Of a DNA stretch of 21,086 bases, positions 8,254-14,260 are shown one piece after another. The DNA lies in the NCBI GenBank assembly GCA_050114795.1, contig JASFRS010000020.1:1-21086 (forward strand), written 5' to 3'. The notes under the pieces are model-generated. The model ran no database searches, was not told the DNA's origin, and saw only the letters and a program-made list of their open reading frames with translations. The stretch comes from JASFRS01 sp050114795. GTDB lineage: Bacteria; Pseudomonadota; Alphaproteobacteria; Sphingomonadales; CAKZYD01. The first letter of the stretch is position 1; each line of letters begins with the position of its first letter. The position numbers were made by a program, and so were the translations under genes.

Positions 8254-8316
8254 GGGTCATCTCTTTTATCTGCTGCGTTTTAACCGATCCAAATCGAAGG
8301 CTGCCTCAACCTCCGA

Positions 8317-8336
8317 GCATTCAAAATGCCGCATTT
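8317..8336. promoter_or_regulatory. Nested dyads upstream of fur, possible operator
   Basis: The plus strand reads GCATT CAA AATGC C GCATTT: three alternating copies of a GCATT/AATGC half-site, including a perfect 13-base dyad AAATGC-C-GCATTT (8324-8336). It lies 64-83 bases upstream of the fur start, between the mucR terminator and fur. Autoregulation by Fur is one reading. No tested consensus was applied. Confidence 0.35.
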
Positions 8337-8367
8337 ATGGGGTGATGGTCAAATAAAACTGGATAGC

Positions 8368-8394
8368 AAAAAGGCGGACACCCAGCCCGCCTTT
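8368..8394 (-). terminator. Rho-independent terminator after mucR
   Basis: On the minus strand AAAGGCGG (8394-8387) pairs perfectly with CCGCCTTT (8377-8370) around a nine-base loop, and the T run reaches 8368, giving five consecutive T. It starts 25 bases after the mucR stop, separating mucR from fur. Confidence 0.75.
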
Positions 8395-8419
8395 AAAACT
8401 TCGTTAGTCTTATACGGGA

Positions 8420-8836
8420 TTAAGCGCGCTTTTTCCGGCTTGTGCCAAGGCCAATTTTCTTGGCAAGGGAGCGGCGTTGTTCTGCATAATTCGGTGCAAC
8501 CATCGGATAATCAACGGGCAGTCCCCAACGCTCCCGATAATCTTCTGGTGACATATTATATTGAGACTTCAAATGCCGTTTCAGCATTTTCAGTTTTTTA
8601 CCATCTTCCAGGCAAATGATATAATCAGGCGTAACAGAGCGGCGCACCGGTACGGCGGGTTCAGGCCGTGGTTCTTCATCCGGTTCAGGCGCTGATAATT
8701 TACTCAGCGTTTCATAGACCTGTTCGATCAATGATGAAACTTCAGCGACTGGAACAGTGTTATTTGAAACATGAGAAGAAACTACATCTACAGTCAAAGA
8801 TAGCAATTCTTCCGTATTGGGGGTTGTGTTGGCCAT
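8420..8836 (-). CDS. mucR: MucR/Ros-family transcriptional regulator with degenerate zinc site
   Basis: A 138-residue global regulator of the Ros/MucR family, small proteins that bind AT-rich DNA and often silence surface polysaccharide and virulence genes. The N-terminal part (8-48) is the helical oligomerisation region. A proline- and glutamate-rich linker (49-64) follows, then the DNA-binding domain (about 66-130) with LKRHLKSQYNMSPEDYRERW. Against the Ros pattern Cys-x2-Cys-x9-His-x4-His, this protein has Cys75, Asp78, His88 and Tyr93, so two of the four zinc ligands are replaced. Zinc-independent members are known, notably the Mesorhizobium loti Ml proteins. The ATG is at 8836. A terminator follows, and the AT-rich DNA upstream is a plausible self-binding target. 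Confidence 0.94.
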   Translation of the reverse strand: MANTTPNTEELLSLTVDVVSSHVSNNTVPVAEVSSLIEQVYETLSKLSAPEPDEEPRPEPAVPVRRSVTPDYIICLEDGKKLKMLKRHLKSQYNMSPEDYRERWGLPVDYPMVAPNYAEQRRSLAKKIGLGTSRKKRA

Positions 8837-9111
8837 ACTCTTTTACTTTCTTTCTTTCTCTTCGTAATTCGACTGCGCCATGACGCCGCGCATTATTTCC
8901 GATTTCGCAACAAATTACAAAAAACAGTTTCATAAATATCTATATTATTTAACGAATCAATAGTTTTATAGAATGACAACATTGTATTATATAGTTCATA
9001 TTGTTTGTATGCAGTACTTACATTCAACTTTCAGATGTAATTAGAGGCATAGAGTTTATAATTCTGCTTTGTTTTTCTTAAAAAATATAAGAAAATTAGC
9101 TTTATATTTTT
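8837..9111. other. AT-rich region upstream of mucR
   Basis: No gene is supported here. Between 8941 and 9120 only 41 of 180 bases are G or C (23%), far below the neighbouring genes. The region must hold the mucR promoter; several TATAAT-like words occur on the minus strand but no single -35/-10 pair stands out. It includes a 19-base dyad TAAATA-N7-TATTTA (8933-8951) and an all-A/T hairpin at its far end. Confidence 0.6.
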
Positions 9112-9112
9112 T
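9080..9112. terminator. All-A/T hairpin at the end of rimI, possible bidirectional terminator
   Basis: AAAAAATATAA (9080-9090) pairs perfectly with TTATATTTTTT (9102-9112) around an 11-base loop, 11 A-T pairs in all. The outer edge touches the rimI stop codon. T runs are present on both strands, but the stem has no G-C pairs, so it would be a weak terminator. Confidence 0.4.
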
Positions 9113-9579
9113 TAAACCGGCAATTTGCGGGTCATATTCAATGCATCTTCATAGGAACCATTTCCCATCCTATAATATTTTGGACGACGCCCAACATATT
9201 GAAATCCCACATGAATATACAATTTTTGCGCAGCTAAATTTTGCTCACGCACTTCAAGAAACAGGGTTTTCACGCCAGCATGTTCATAATAGTCACACGC
9301 ATCCGTTAAAATTGTGCGGCCCACACCTTTCCGCCGGTATTCACGATGAGTTGCAATGAGAAGAATTTCGGCCTCATCCAGAACCTTTCGCCCCAACCAA
9401 AACCCCATAGGCATATCATTTTGATAAAAGATGCGCGCCTGTACACCGGGAAGCGCCAAGGCAGATAGGTATTGCGCCTCGGTCCAGGCCTCAACACTAT
9501 CGTCTTCAAAGCAAAGGTCAGAGACATGCGCCAATAAGGCACTGTCATCTGGTCCAAGGCTGAACTTTTCCAAGGTCAT
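9112..9579 (-). CDS. rimI: Ribosomal protein S18 alanine N-acetyltransferase RimI
   Basis: A GNAT-fold acetyltransferase that acetylates N-terminal alanines of proteins such as S18. The acetyl-CoA loop is EYRRKGVGRTIL (80-91). The conserved late segment LFLEVREQNLAAQKLYIHVGF (106-126) and a C-terminal Tyr-rich strand (RPKYYR) fit RimI. Length (155) is normal. Its ATG overlaps the tsaB stop as ATGA (9579-9576), so the two are translationally coupled, the common tsaB-rimI arrangement. Substrate is inferred from family and context; some bacterial RimI proteins are broader acetyltransferases. Confidence 0.92.
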   Translation of the reverse strand: MTLEKFSLGPDDSALLAHVSDLCFEDDSVEAWTEAQYLSALALPGVQARIFYQNDMPMGFWLGRKVLDEAEILLIATHREYRRKGVGRTILTDACDYYEHAGVKTLFLEVREQNLAAQKLYIHVGFQYVGRRPKYYRMGNGSYEDALNMTRKLPV

Positions 9580-10244
9580 GAGACAAGTTTTTGCCGCAAC
9601 GCTGCAATGGGGCTGAGTTTCGGCAATTTTGCATCCGGAGGTCTGAGATACAGCGGTTGGAGCTGGTCATGGCGCAGCGCTGGACGGCCATCTTCGCAAA
9701 GCCGGAGCAGGCTTTCAGGTTGCACCTCGGCATCACTTTGAAGAAGAAGCTGTGCATCCTCACAAATCAGTGCTGCTGCCGTACCTCCTATTGGAAGCGC
9801 ACTCTGTATAGCCATTTGCCGGGCCTCCTCCAATGACATCAACTGGGGCTCGTTCATGGCTTTTTGTTTCGCAAAATGTTGAACATAAACCTCTGAACGG
9901 CGCGCATTCTGCGCGATGATGCATTCATTTACATCAGCTTGCAACGCCACGGCCTCCAAAGTTGTCAAAGCCACAATGGGAAGATCATGCACCAAGGCCA
10001 GCGCCTTTGCGGCTGCCACACCAATACGCACACCGGTGAAAGAGCCCGGGCCAACTGTCACACCTATGCGCTTGATATCACTTATGTCCAGTTGCGCTTC
10101 CGCCAACACATCAGCGATCATTGGCATCAGAACTTCAGCCTGACCCCGGGGCATGGTATCTGAGCGCGAAGCAAAACAACGGCCCACATCACCAACAGCC
10201 ACACTGCAGCGGCCCATGCATGTATCAAAAGCCAGAGTCAACAT
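9576..10244 (-). CDS. tsaB: tRNA threonylcarbamoyladenosine biosynthesis protein TsaB
   Basis: A subunit of the TsaB-TsaD-TsaE machinery that makes the t6A37 modification of ANN-decoding tRNAs. TsaB is an inactive TsaD paralogue that acts as a dimerising platform. The ASKHA fold begins MLTLAFDTC, and the hallmark VGPGSFTGVRIG is at 64-75. The 222-residue length is typical. The ATG is at 10244. The gene is coupled to rimI downstream and follows the nitroreductase stop by 28 bases. No other t6A gene is in the window. Confidence 0.95.
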   Translation of the reverse strand: MLTLAFDTCMGRCSVAVGDVGRCFASRSDTMPRGQAEVLMPMIADVLAEAQLDISDIKRIGVTVGPGSFTGVRIGVAAAKALALVHDLPIVALTTLEAVALQADVNECIIAQNARRSEVYVQHFAKQKAMNEPQLMSLEEARQMAIQSALPIGGTAAALICEDAQLLLQSDAEVQPESLLRLCEDGRPALRHDQLQPLYLRPPDAKLPKLSPIAALRQKLVS

Positions 10245-10255
10245 GATCCAAACCT

Positions 10256-10273
10256 AGAGAAACTGACTTCTCT
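10256..10273 (-). repeat. Small hairpin between the nitroreductase and tsaB
   Basis: AGAGAA pairs with TTCTCT (10268-10273 and 10256-10261) around a six-base loop, ending about 11 bases before the tsaB ATG. There is no T run, so it is not an intrinsic terminator. It could affect tsaB translation. Confidence 0.3.
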
Positions 10274-10866
10274 TACAGGATTTCGCTAGCTTCGGCAAAA
10301 GATAGACGAGGAGAGCGTGGGAAAATCCCGCTTTCATCGCCATAGCCAATAGCACAGATGAAATTCACTTTGATGTCACTGTCCATAAAAAAAGCCGCAT
10401 TGACTTTATCTGCATCAAAGCCGGACATGGGGCCACAATCCAACCCAATCGCCCGGGCAGCTATCATCAAATAGGCTCCCTGCAAAGATGAATTGCGGAA
10501 GGCCGTCTCATGAGCGACCGCCTCGTCTTCAGAAAACCAGCTTCGTGCATCAGGATTATGTGGAAAAAGTTGCGGGATTTTGTCGTAGAATTTCTCGTCA
10601 TAACCAATAATGGCCACGACAGGTGCTGTTTTGACTTTTTCAACATTGCTTTCAAGCACACAGCTTGCCAGCTTGTCTTTCGCAGCCTGGGATTTACAGA
10701 AAATAAAGCGAGCCGGTGAAGAATTGGCACTGGTTGGACCCCAGCGAAGCAAATCATAAATGACTTCGATCTGTACGTCGCTAACGGTCCGGTCCTGCCA
10801 TTTGTTGTGAGATCTAGCCTGACGGAATATAGTATCCAAATCCGCATCACTTAAAATTTTGGCCAT
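10273..10866 (-). CDS. RutE-like nitroreductase-family protein (putative malonic semialdehyde reductase)
   Basis: A 197-residue FMN-dependent oxidoreductase of the nitroreductase superfamily. The order HNKWQDRTVSD, WGPTSANSSPARF, LFPHNPDARSW, ETAFRNSSLQGAYLMIAARA, LDCGPMSGFD and GYGDESG follows E. coli RutE closely, and so does the length (196 there). RutE reduces malonic semialdehyde in pyrimidine breakdown, but no other rut gene is seen here, so the substrate is uncertain. I use ATG at 10866, with AGGA nine bases upstream. A frame extending to 10896 would add ten residues that do not resemble the family. It is divergent from the deacetylase gene with 15 bases between the starts. Confidence 0.88.
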   Translation of the reverse strand: MAKILSDADLDTIFRQARSHNKWQDRTVSDVQIEVIYDLLRWGPTSANSSPARFIFCKSQAAKDKLASCVLESNVEKVKTAPVVAIIGYDEKFYDKIPQLFPHNPDARSWFSEDEAVAHETAFRNSSLQGAYLMIAARAIGLDCGPMSGFDADKVNAAFFMDSDIKVNFICAIGYGDESGIFPRSPRLSFAEASEIL

Positions 10867-10881
10867 AACTATAGTCCTGTA

Positions 10882-11928
10882 ATGAAATCGATACACATGA
10901 CCCTTAGCAGCTTAATGCGATATGCAAAAGTAATGGTTTTAATCCTTGTTTCTGCCCCAGCACTTCATGCGCAAGAGGCTGTAGTTTTGGTTTATCACCG
11001 ATTTGGTGAAGACAATATTGCTTCGACCAATATTCGCCTGGATCAGTTTGAAGCCCAGTTAGACTGGTTAAGCGCATCAGGAGCACATTTTCCATCGCTT
11101 GAGAACGTTATTACAGCGCTTCAAGATAAAAGCCCTCTACCCGATAAATCCGTCGTTTTCACTGTCGATGATGCCTATCGCTCCGCCGCACTGGAAGCCT
11201 GGCCTAGATTGAAGGCGCGGGGGATTCCCATGGCCATCTTTGTCTCAACACAAGCGGTTGATGATAGCATTCCAGGCTATTTAAGCTGGGACGAGTTACG
11301 CGCCTTAAAGAACGAAGGCGTTTTTATCGGATTTCACGGCCATAGTCATCGCCATATGGCTTATGATACCGAAACCAAGGTTATGAAAGACCTGCGCGAA
11401 GGCATACAGCGTTTCGCAACAGAGCTTGGCACCATTCCCCCTTATTTCGCTTATCCTTATGGGGAATATGGCACGGCCCTCATGGAGCAAATCAGAGATG
11501 CGGGATTTGAGGCAGCCTTTGCCCAATATTCAGCGGCAACTGGCGTATATAGCCCATTATTTGCCCTTCCCCGTTTCGCTATTAATGAGCGCTATGGTGA
11601 TTTAGACCGGTTTAAAACACTGGCCTTCAGCCGACCCATGGCGGTGGAAGTTCAGGAACCCGCGGATGCGCTGATAACGCAGAACCCACCCTTAATGCGC
11701 TTTCGCCTCATGAACCTTGAAAGGGGATGGCGTTCTATGAACTGCTATCCGTCCCACCTGGGCGATGCGGCAGAATTAGAGATAGATGAAGACGGAACTA
11801 TAACCGTCGACCTTGAACAGCCGCTTCCATTCGGGCGGTCCCGGGTCAATTGCACCTATTTAGGCATGGACCGGCGCTGGCGCTGGTTTGGACAGCCGTT
11901 TTTTGTGAGAGGCGGAGCGCTCGATTAA
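10882..11928 (+). CDS. Secreted polysaccharide deacetylase (CE4/NodB domain)
   Basis: The only plus-strand gene. A probable Sec signal peptide (AKVMVLILVSAPALHAQEA, cut near residue 30) exports it to the periplasm or outside. The NodB-type domain follows: VVLVYHRFG (34-42), TVDDAY with Asp96 (base) and Asp97 (metal), metal-binding His154 and His158 in GHSHRH, and YFAYPYGEY (188-196). Residues from about 255 form a further, probably beta-rich part (WRSMNCYPSHL, FGRSRVNCTYLG) that I do not recognise. The family removes acetyl groups from N-acetylglucosamine polymers; the substrate here is unknown. ATGs at 10882, 10897 and 10915 are all possible, none with a clear ribosome binding site. Its stop overlaps that of convergent nfuA. 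Confidence 0.85.
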   Translation: MKSIHMTLSSLMRYAKVMVLILVSAPALHAQEAVVLVYHRFGEDNIASTNIRLDQFEAQLDWLSASGAHFPSLENVITALQDKSPLPDKSVVFTVDDAYRSAALEAWPRLKARGIPMAIFVSTQAVDDSIPGYLSWDELRALKNEGVFIGFHGHSHRHMAYDTETKVMKDLREGIQRFATELGTIPPYFAYPYGEYGTALMEQIRDAGFEAAFAQYSAATGVYSPLFALPRFAINERYGDLDRFKTLAFSRPMAVEVQEPADALITQNPPLMRFRLMNLERGWRSMNCYPSHLGDAAELEIDEDGTITVDLEQPLPFGRSRVNCTYLGMDRRWRWFGQPFFVRGGALD

Positions 11929-12482
11929 ACCGCGCGAACCTCTGTGACTTCCGGCACATAATAGCGCAGCAGATTTTCAATCCCGCTTTTCAAGGTCATG
12001 GTTGAAGACGGGCAGCCCGCACATGCGCCCTGCATGTGAAGATAAACAATGCCTTCTTCAAAGCCGTGGAAGACAATATCGCCGCCGTCTTGCGCCACAG
12101 CTGGGCGAACTTTTGCGTCCAGGAGTTCTTTGATTTGCGCAATGATTGGCTCATCATCTTCACTTACCGGAGACTCCGCCTCTTTTGCTGGCTGCGCATG
12201 CGGATGAAAGAGCGGAACTTTGGATGTGAAATGGTCCATGATGAGGCCTAAAACCATGGGCTTCAACCGCGCCCAGTCCTCACCTTCCTGCGTGACCGAA
12301 ATAAAGTCCGCGCCGAAAAACACACCACTCACGCCTTCCAGCTCAAATAAAGCGCTAGCCAAAGGTGAAATCGCAGCCGCCTCCACATCAGCGAAATTCT
12401 GCGTGCCTTGATCCATTACGGCTTGGCCGGGCAAAAATTTCAAAGTCGCCGGATTTGGGGTGCGTTCGGTTGCAATAAACAT
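11925..12482 (-). CDS. nfuA: NfuA-type Fe-S cluster carrier
   Basis: A scaffold or carrier that delivers [4Fe-4S] clusters to target enzymes. The 185 residues comprise an N-terminal Nfu_N domain (TERTPNPATLKFLPG from residue 5, then the LFELEGVSGVFFG region) and a C-terminal NifU-like domain. The cluster cysteines are Cys154 and Cys157 in QGACAGCPSS. I place the start at ATG 12482, with AAAGGA seven bases upstream; the longer frame to 12521 adds 13 residues unlike the family. MiaB in this window is a known type of client, since Nfu proteins help repair its clusters in other bacteria. The stop overlaps the convergent deacetylase stop at TTAA. Confidence 0.94.
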   Translation of the reverse strand: MFIATERTPNPATLKFLPGQAVMDQGTQNFADVEAAAISPLASALFELEGVSGVFFGADFISVTQEGEDWARLKPMVLGLIMDHFTSKVPLFHPHAQPAKEAESPVSEDDEPIIAQIKELLDAKVRPAVAQDGGDIVFHGFEEGIVYLHMQGACAGCPSSTMTLKSGIENLLRYYVPEVTEVRAV

Positions 12483-12506
12483 GGGCTTTCCTTTCACATC
12501 GCCCCC

Positions 12507-12535
12507 TATGTGGCGATGCAATTTCCCGACGTCAA
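12507..12535 (-). promoter_or_regulatory. Candidate nfuA promoter
   Basis: On the minus strand TTGACG (12535-12530) is a good -35 word. CACATA (12512-12507) sits 17 bases on as a poor -10. The -35 lies in the loop of one perfect 7-bp inverted repeat (ATTTCCC/GGGAAAT, 12521-12542). The -10 overlaps another (CATCGCC/GGCGATG, 12497-12518). Confidence 0.3.
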
Positions 12536-12544
12536 GGGAAATAC

Positions 12545-12557
12545 GACTGATTTAGTC
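12545..12557. promoter_or_regulatory. IscR-like palindrome upstream of nfuA
   Basis: GACTGATTTAGTC on the plus strand reads GACTAAATCAGTC towards nfuA. This is GACT-N5-AGTC, which fits the central GACTRWWWYAGTC of the IscR type 1 motif as I recall it. The flanking bases fit poorly. It lies about 63 bases upstream of the nfuA start and nine bases from the candidate -35. No iscR gene is in the window. Confidence 0.4.
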
Positions 12558-12570
12558 AGAATTATGAGGT

Positions 12571-13086
12571 TTAAACCATCATATCGATGCGTTCGGGTTC
12601 AAGACCACCAGGGACAATCACAACCGGGCAAGCAAGATCGCCGGACACTTCACCGGAAAAATATTCCACAAGCGGACCGGGATTGCCCCCAGATTTTGCC
12701 CCCAATATCAAGGCAAACACTTCTTCATCACTGTTTAAAAGGTCCATCAACCCTTCTTTGGGTTCGCGCTCATCAATCATGATTTCGGAATAAAGGCCGA
12801 CATGATCATAGATGCGTGCGGCCAGGCCCGTCATTAGCTCCTCTGCCTCTGCCCAGGCTTCATCGCGCGCCATATCCTCCGCCGCCACCCAGTGCAGGCC
12901 ATGGGTTTTGGGAAGCGCGCGATAAAGGCTGACCCGGCCACCAATAGTGTGGGCGGCCCTGCCACTGGCAAAAAGGATCGCCTTTTCACATTCAGGACTA
13001 TTATCCACGACAACAACGAATTTACGATTCACTGCTGCACGGGTCTCCTGAAAACGGTCCAGTTCAAAATGTTTCATAGCTGTCAT
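12571..13086 (-). CDS. Universal stress protein (UspA family)
   Basis: A 171-residue single-domain Usp protein. Strand 1 is RKFVVVVDNSPECEKAI (21-37), with the usual acidic residue after VVV. The nucleotide-binding end is LGAKSGGNPGPLVEYFSG (128-145), followed by CPVVIVPGGL. The family binds ATP or adenine nucleotides and supports stress survival; the precise role is unknown. Candidate starts are ATG 13086 and ATG 13077. No classic binding site is adjacent to either, and the nearest, GAGG, lies in the loop of a hairpin ending at 13087. Usp next to nfuA and trpS is a recurring alphaproteobacterial arrangement. Confidence 0.92.
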   Translation of the reverse strand: MTAMKHFELDRFQETRAAVNRKFVVVVDNSPECEKAILFASGRAAHTIGGRVSLYRALPKTHGLHWVAAEDMARDEAWAEAEELMTGLAARIYDHVGLYSEIMIDEREPKEGLMDLLNSDEEVFALILGAKSGGNPGPLVEYFSGEVSGDLACPVVIVPGGLEPERIDMMV

Positions 13087-13112
13087 GGCGCTGATTTTGC
13101 CTCGTCAGCGCC
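13087..13112 (-). promoter_or_regulatory. Hairpin abutting the usp start codon
   Basis: GGCGCTGA (13112-13105) pairs perfectly with TCAGCGCC (13094-13087) around a ten-base loop that contains GAGG, the only Shine-Dalgarno-like word nearby. The stem ends at the base before ATG 13086. With no T run it is not a terminator. It could hold or present the ribosome binding site. Confidence 0.45.
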
Positions 13113-13127
13113 GCGCAGACAAGCCGC

Positions 13128-14117
13128 TTATTTCAAAAGGATATTTGTAAGCTCTCTGATCTGCGTGCGGGTGCGCATCAAATAAAAGCCCTCGACAGCT
13201 AAATGATTGTTTAAAATCATGCCGTCCCGTTCGCCATTGGTGACGATCCAGGGGGACAAATCCAAGAGTTGTTCAAGCGATTTTTTCGCTTCCACCCAGA
13301 CCGCATTCAACTCCCGGTCTTTGATAATGGGCGCGAAATCCGCTTCCAGGCCCTTCATAATGATATAGACCGCATAGGCACGGCCTTTCACATTATAAAA
13401 GATATCGTCACTTTGAAGGTCCACCCAATCATCACTATGAGTGCCAATATGTGAATCAAGGGCAGCGGATGCAGCGCCTAAATCCAGCGCGAGCCGGTCG
13501 AGTGTTGCAAGCAGATTATCGGCACGACGCTCAAAGACAGCTTCGCCCGCGCCGACGCGGCGGTTATAGGCGCGCAAGGCTGTCAATGCCTCACGATAGG
13601 CGCTTTCAGAGGGTTGGCGGGGTACCACAACATTGGCAACAATCCAGACATTACCGGGATAATTGATTTTGCCCACGGCTGTTTCCAGATCAGGGTCAGC
13701 CGCACTAGACCCGCGATTGCGGCCAATCTGATCACGTAATTCAACCGCGAACAGCGCCAAAGTCCCGCGCAAGCCCTCCTGATAATTCGGCATATTATCC
13801 ATGAGCGCAGTTGGGAAGAACCAAGGGTCATTGGCAATCCAACCATTGCGGTTGACTTCGCGATCAAGAACCGCAGTCACCAAAGCTACTGTTTCACTGC
13901 CCCCAAGCGGGCGATCAGCAGCGGGCGCAGTAAAGGCAACATCATCACTGATTTTGTGAACGACCAGCATACCAATGAGATAATAGGCAAAGGCAAAGAT
14001 CAGCACGCCGACCAAAGCAAAGGCCAGCCGACGCCCATCAAACCATCTGGCGATAAAAAGCACCACTGCTTTCAAAGCATTTAAAAGAAGAGCGAACTTC
14101 TCTTTCAGCCAGGACAT
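13128..14117 (-). CDS. DUF2333 family membrane-anchored protein
   Basis: A 329-residue protein of unknown function. One transmembrane segment is evident at about 31-53 (LAFALVGVLIFAFAYYLIGM). The rest, presumably periplasmic, contains the family-like segments DPWFFPTALMDNMPNYQ (97-113) and YNVKGRAYAVYIIMKGLE. DUF2333 is assigned from memory of these segments; no enzymatic motif is seen. The ATG is at 14117 behind GAGGGTGGGG. The usp gene starts 41 bases after its stop, so they probably share a transcript. Upstream, the lipoprotein gene's terminator isolates it. Confidence 0.8.
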   Translation of the reverse strand: MSWLKEKFALLLNALKAVVLFIARWFDGRRLAFALVGVLIFAFAYYLIGMLVVHKISDDVAFTAPAADRPLGGSETVALVTAVLDREVNRNGWIANDPWFFPTALMDNMPNYQEGLRGTLALFAVELRDQIGRNRGSSAADPDLETAVGKINYPGNVWIVANVVVPRQPSESAYREALTALRAYNRRVGAGEAVFERRADNLLATLDRLALDLGAASAALDSHIGTHSDDWVDLQSDDIFYNVKGRAYAVYIIMKGLEADFAPIIKDRELNAVWVEAKKSLEQLLDLSPWIVTNGERDGMILNNHLAVEGFYLMRTRTQIRELTNILLK

Positions 14118-14208
14118 ACCCCACCCTCATTGCAAATCATTGTTCTCAAACATGGGCATAGCGATGGCCACATGCAAGTCCCGCTGTCATCTCAGCCCAT
14201 CAAGGCAT

Positions 14209-14238
14209 AAAAAAGGCGCCGCCTGTTGTAGCGACGCC
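14209..14238 (-). terminator. Rho-independent terminator after the DUF4136 lipoprotein gene
   Basis: On the minus strand GGCGTCGC (14238-14231) pairs with GCGGCGCC (14222-14215), eight pairs with one G-T wobble, around an eight-base loop. Six T follow (14214-14209). This is the strongest terminator in the window. Confidence 0.85.
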
Positions 14239-14260
14239 ATAATCTTTTATGGTTTAAGCC

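Noticed and set aside
10867..10896. Ten-residue N-terminal extension of the nitroreductase
   Set aside because: Residues do not match the family, the internal ATG at 10866 has a good ribosome binding site, and the extension would overlap the deacetylase start.
12483..12521. Thirteen-residue N-terminal extension of NfuA
   Set aside because: NfuA proteins begin close to the MFIATERTPNP segment, and ATG 12482 has a clear AAAGGA. The extension lies in the hairpin region.
12568..12577. Perfect palindrome GGTTTAAACC at the usp stop codon
   Set aside because: A ten-base palindrome overlapping coding sequence is not unusual, and no T run or known motif goes with it.
14131..14148. TGCAAATCATTGTTCTCA upstream of the DUF2333 gene as a Fur/Mur box
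   Set aside because: Only the left half fits a TGCAAAT-type site; the right half does not mirror it. It also sits almost on the ribosome binding site.
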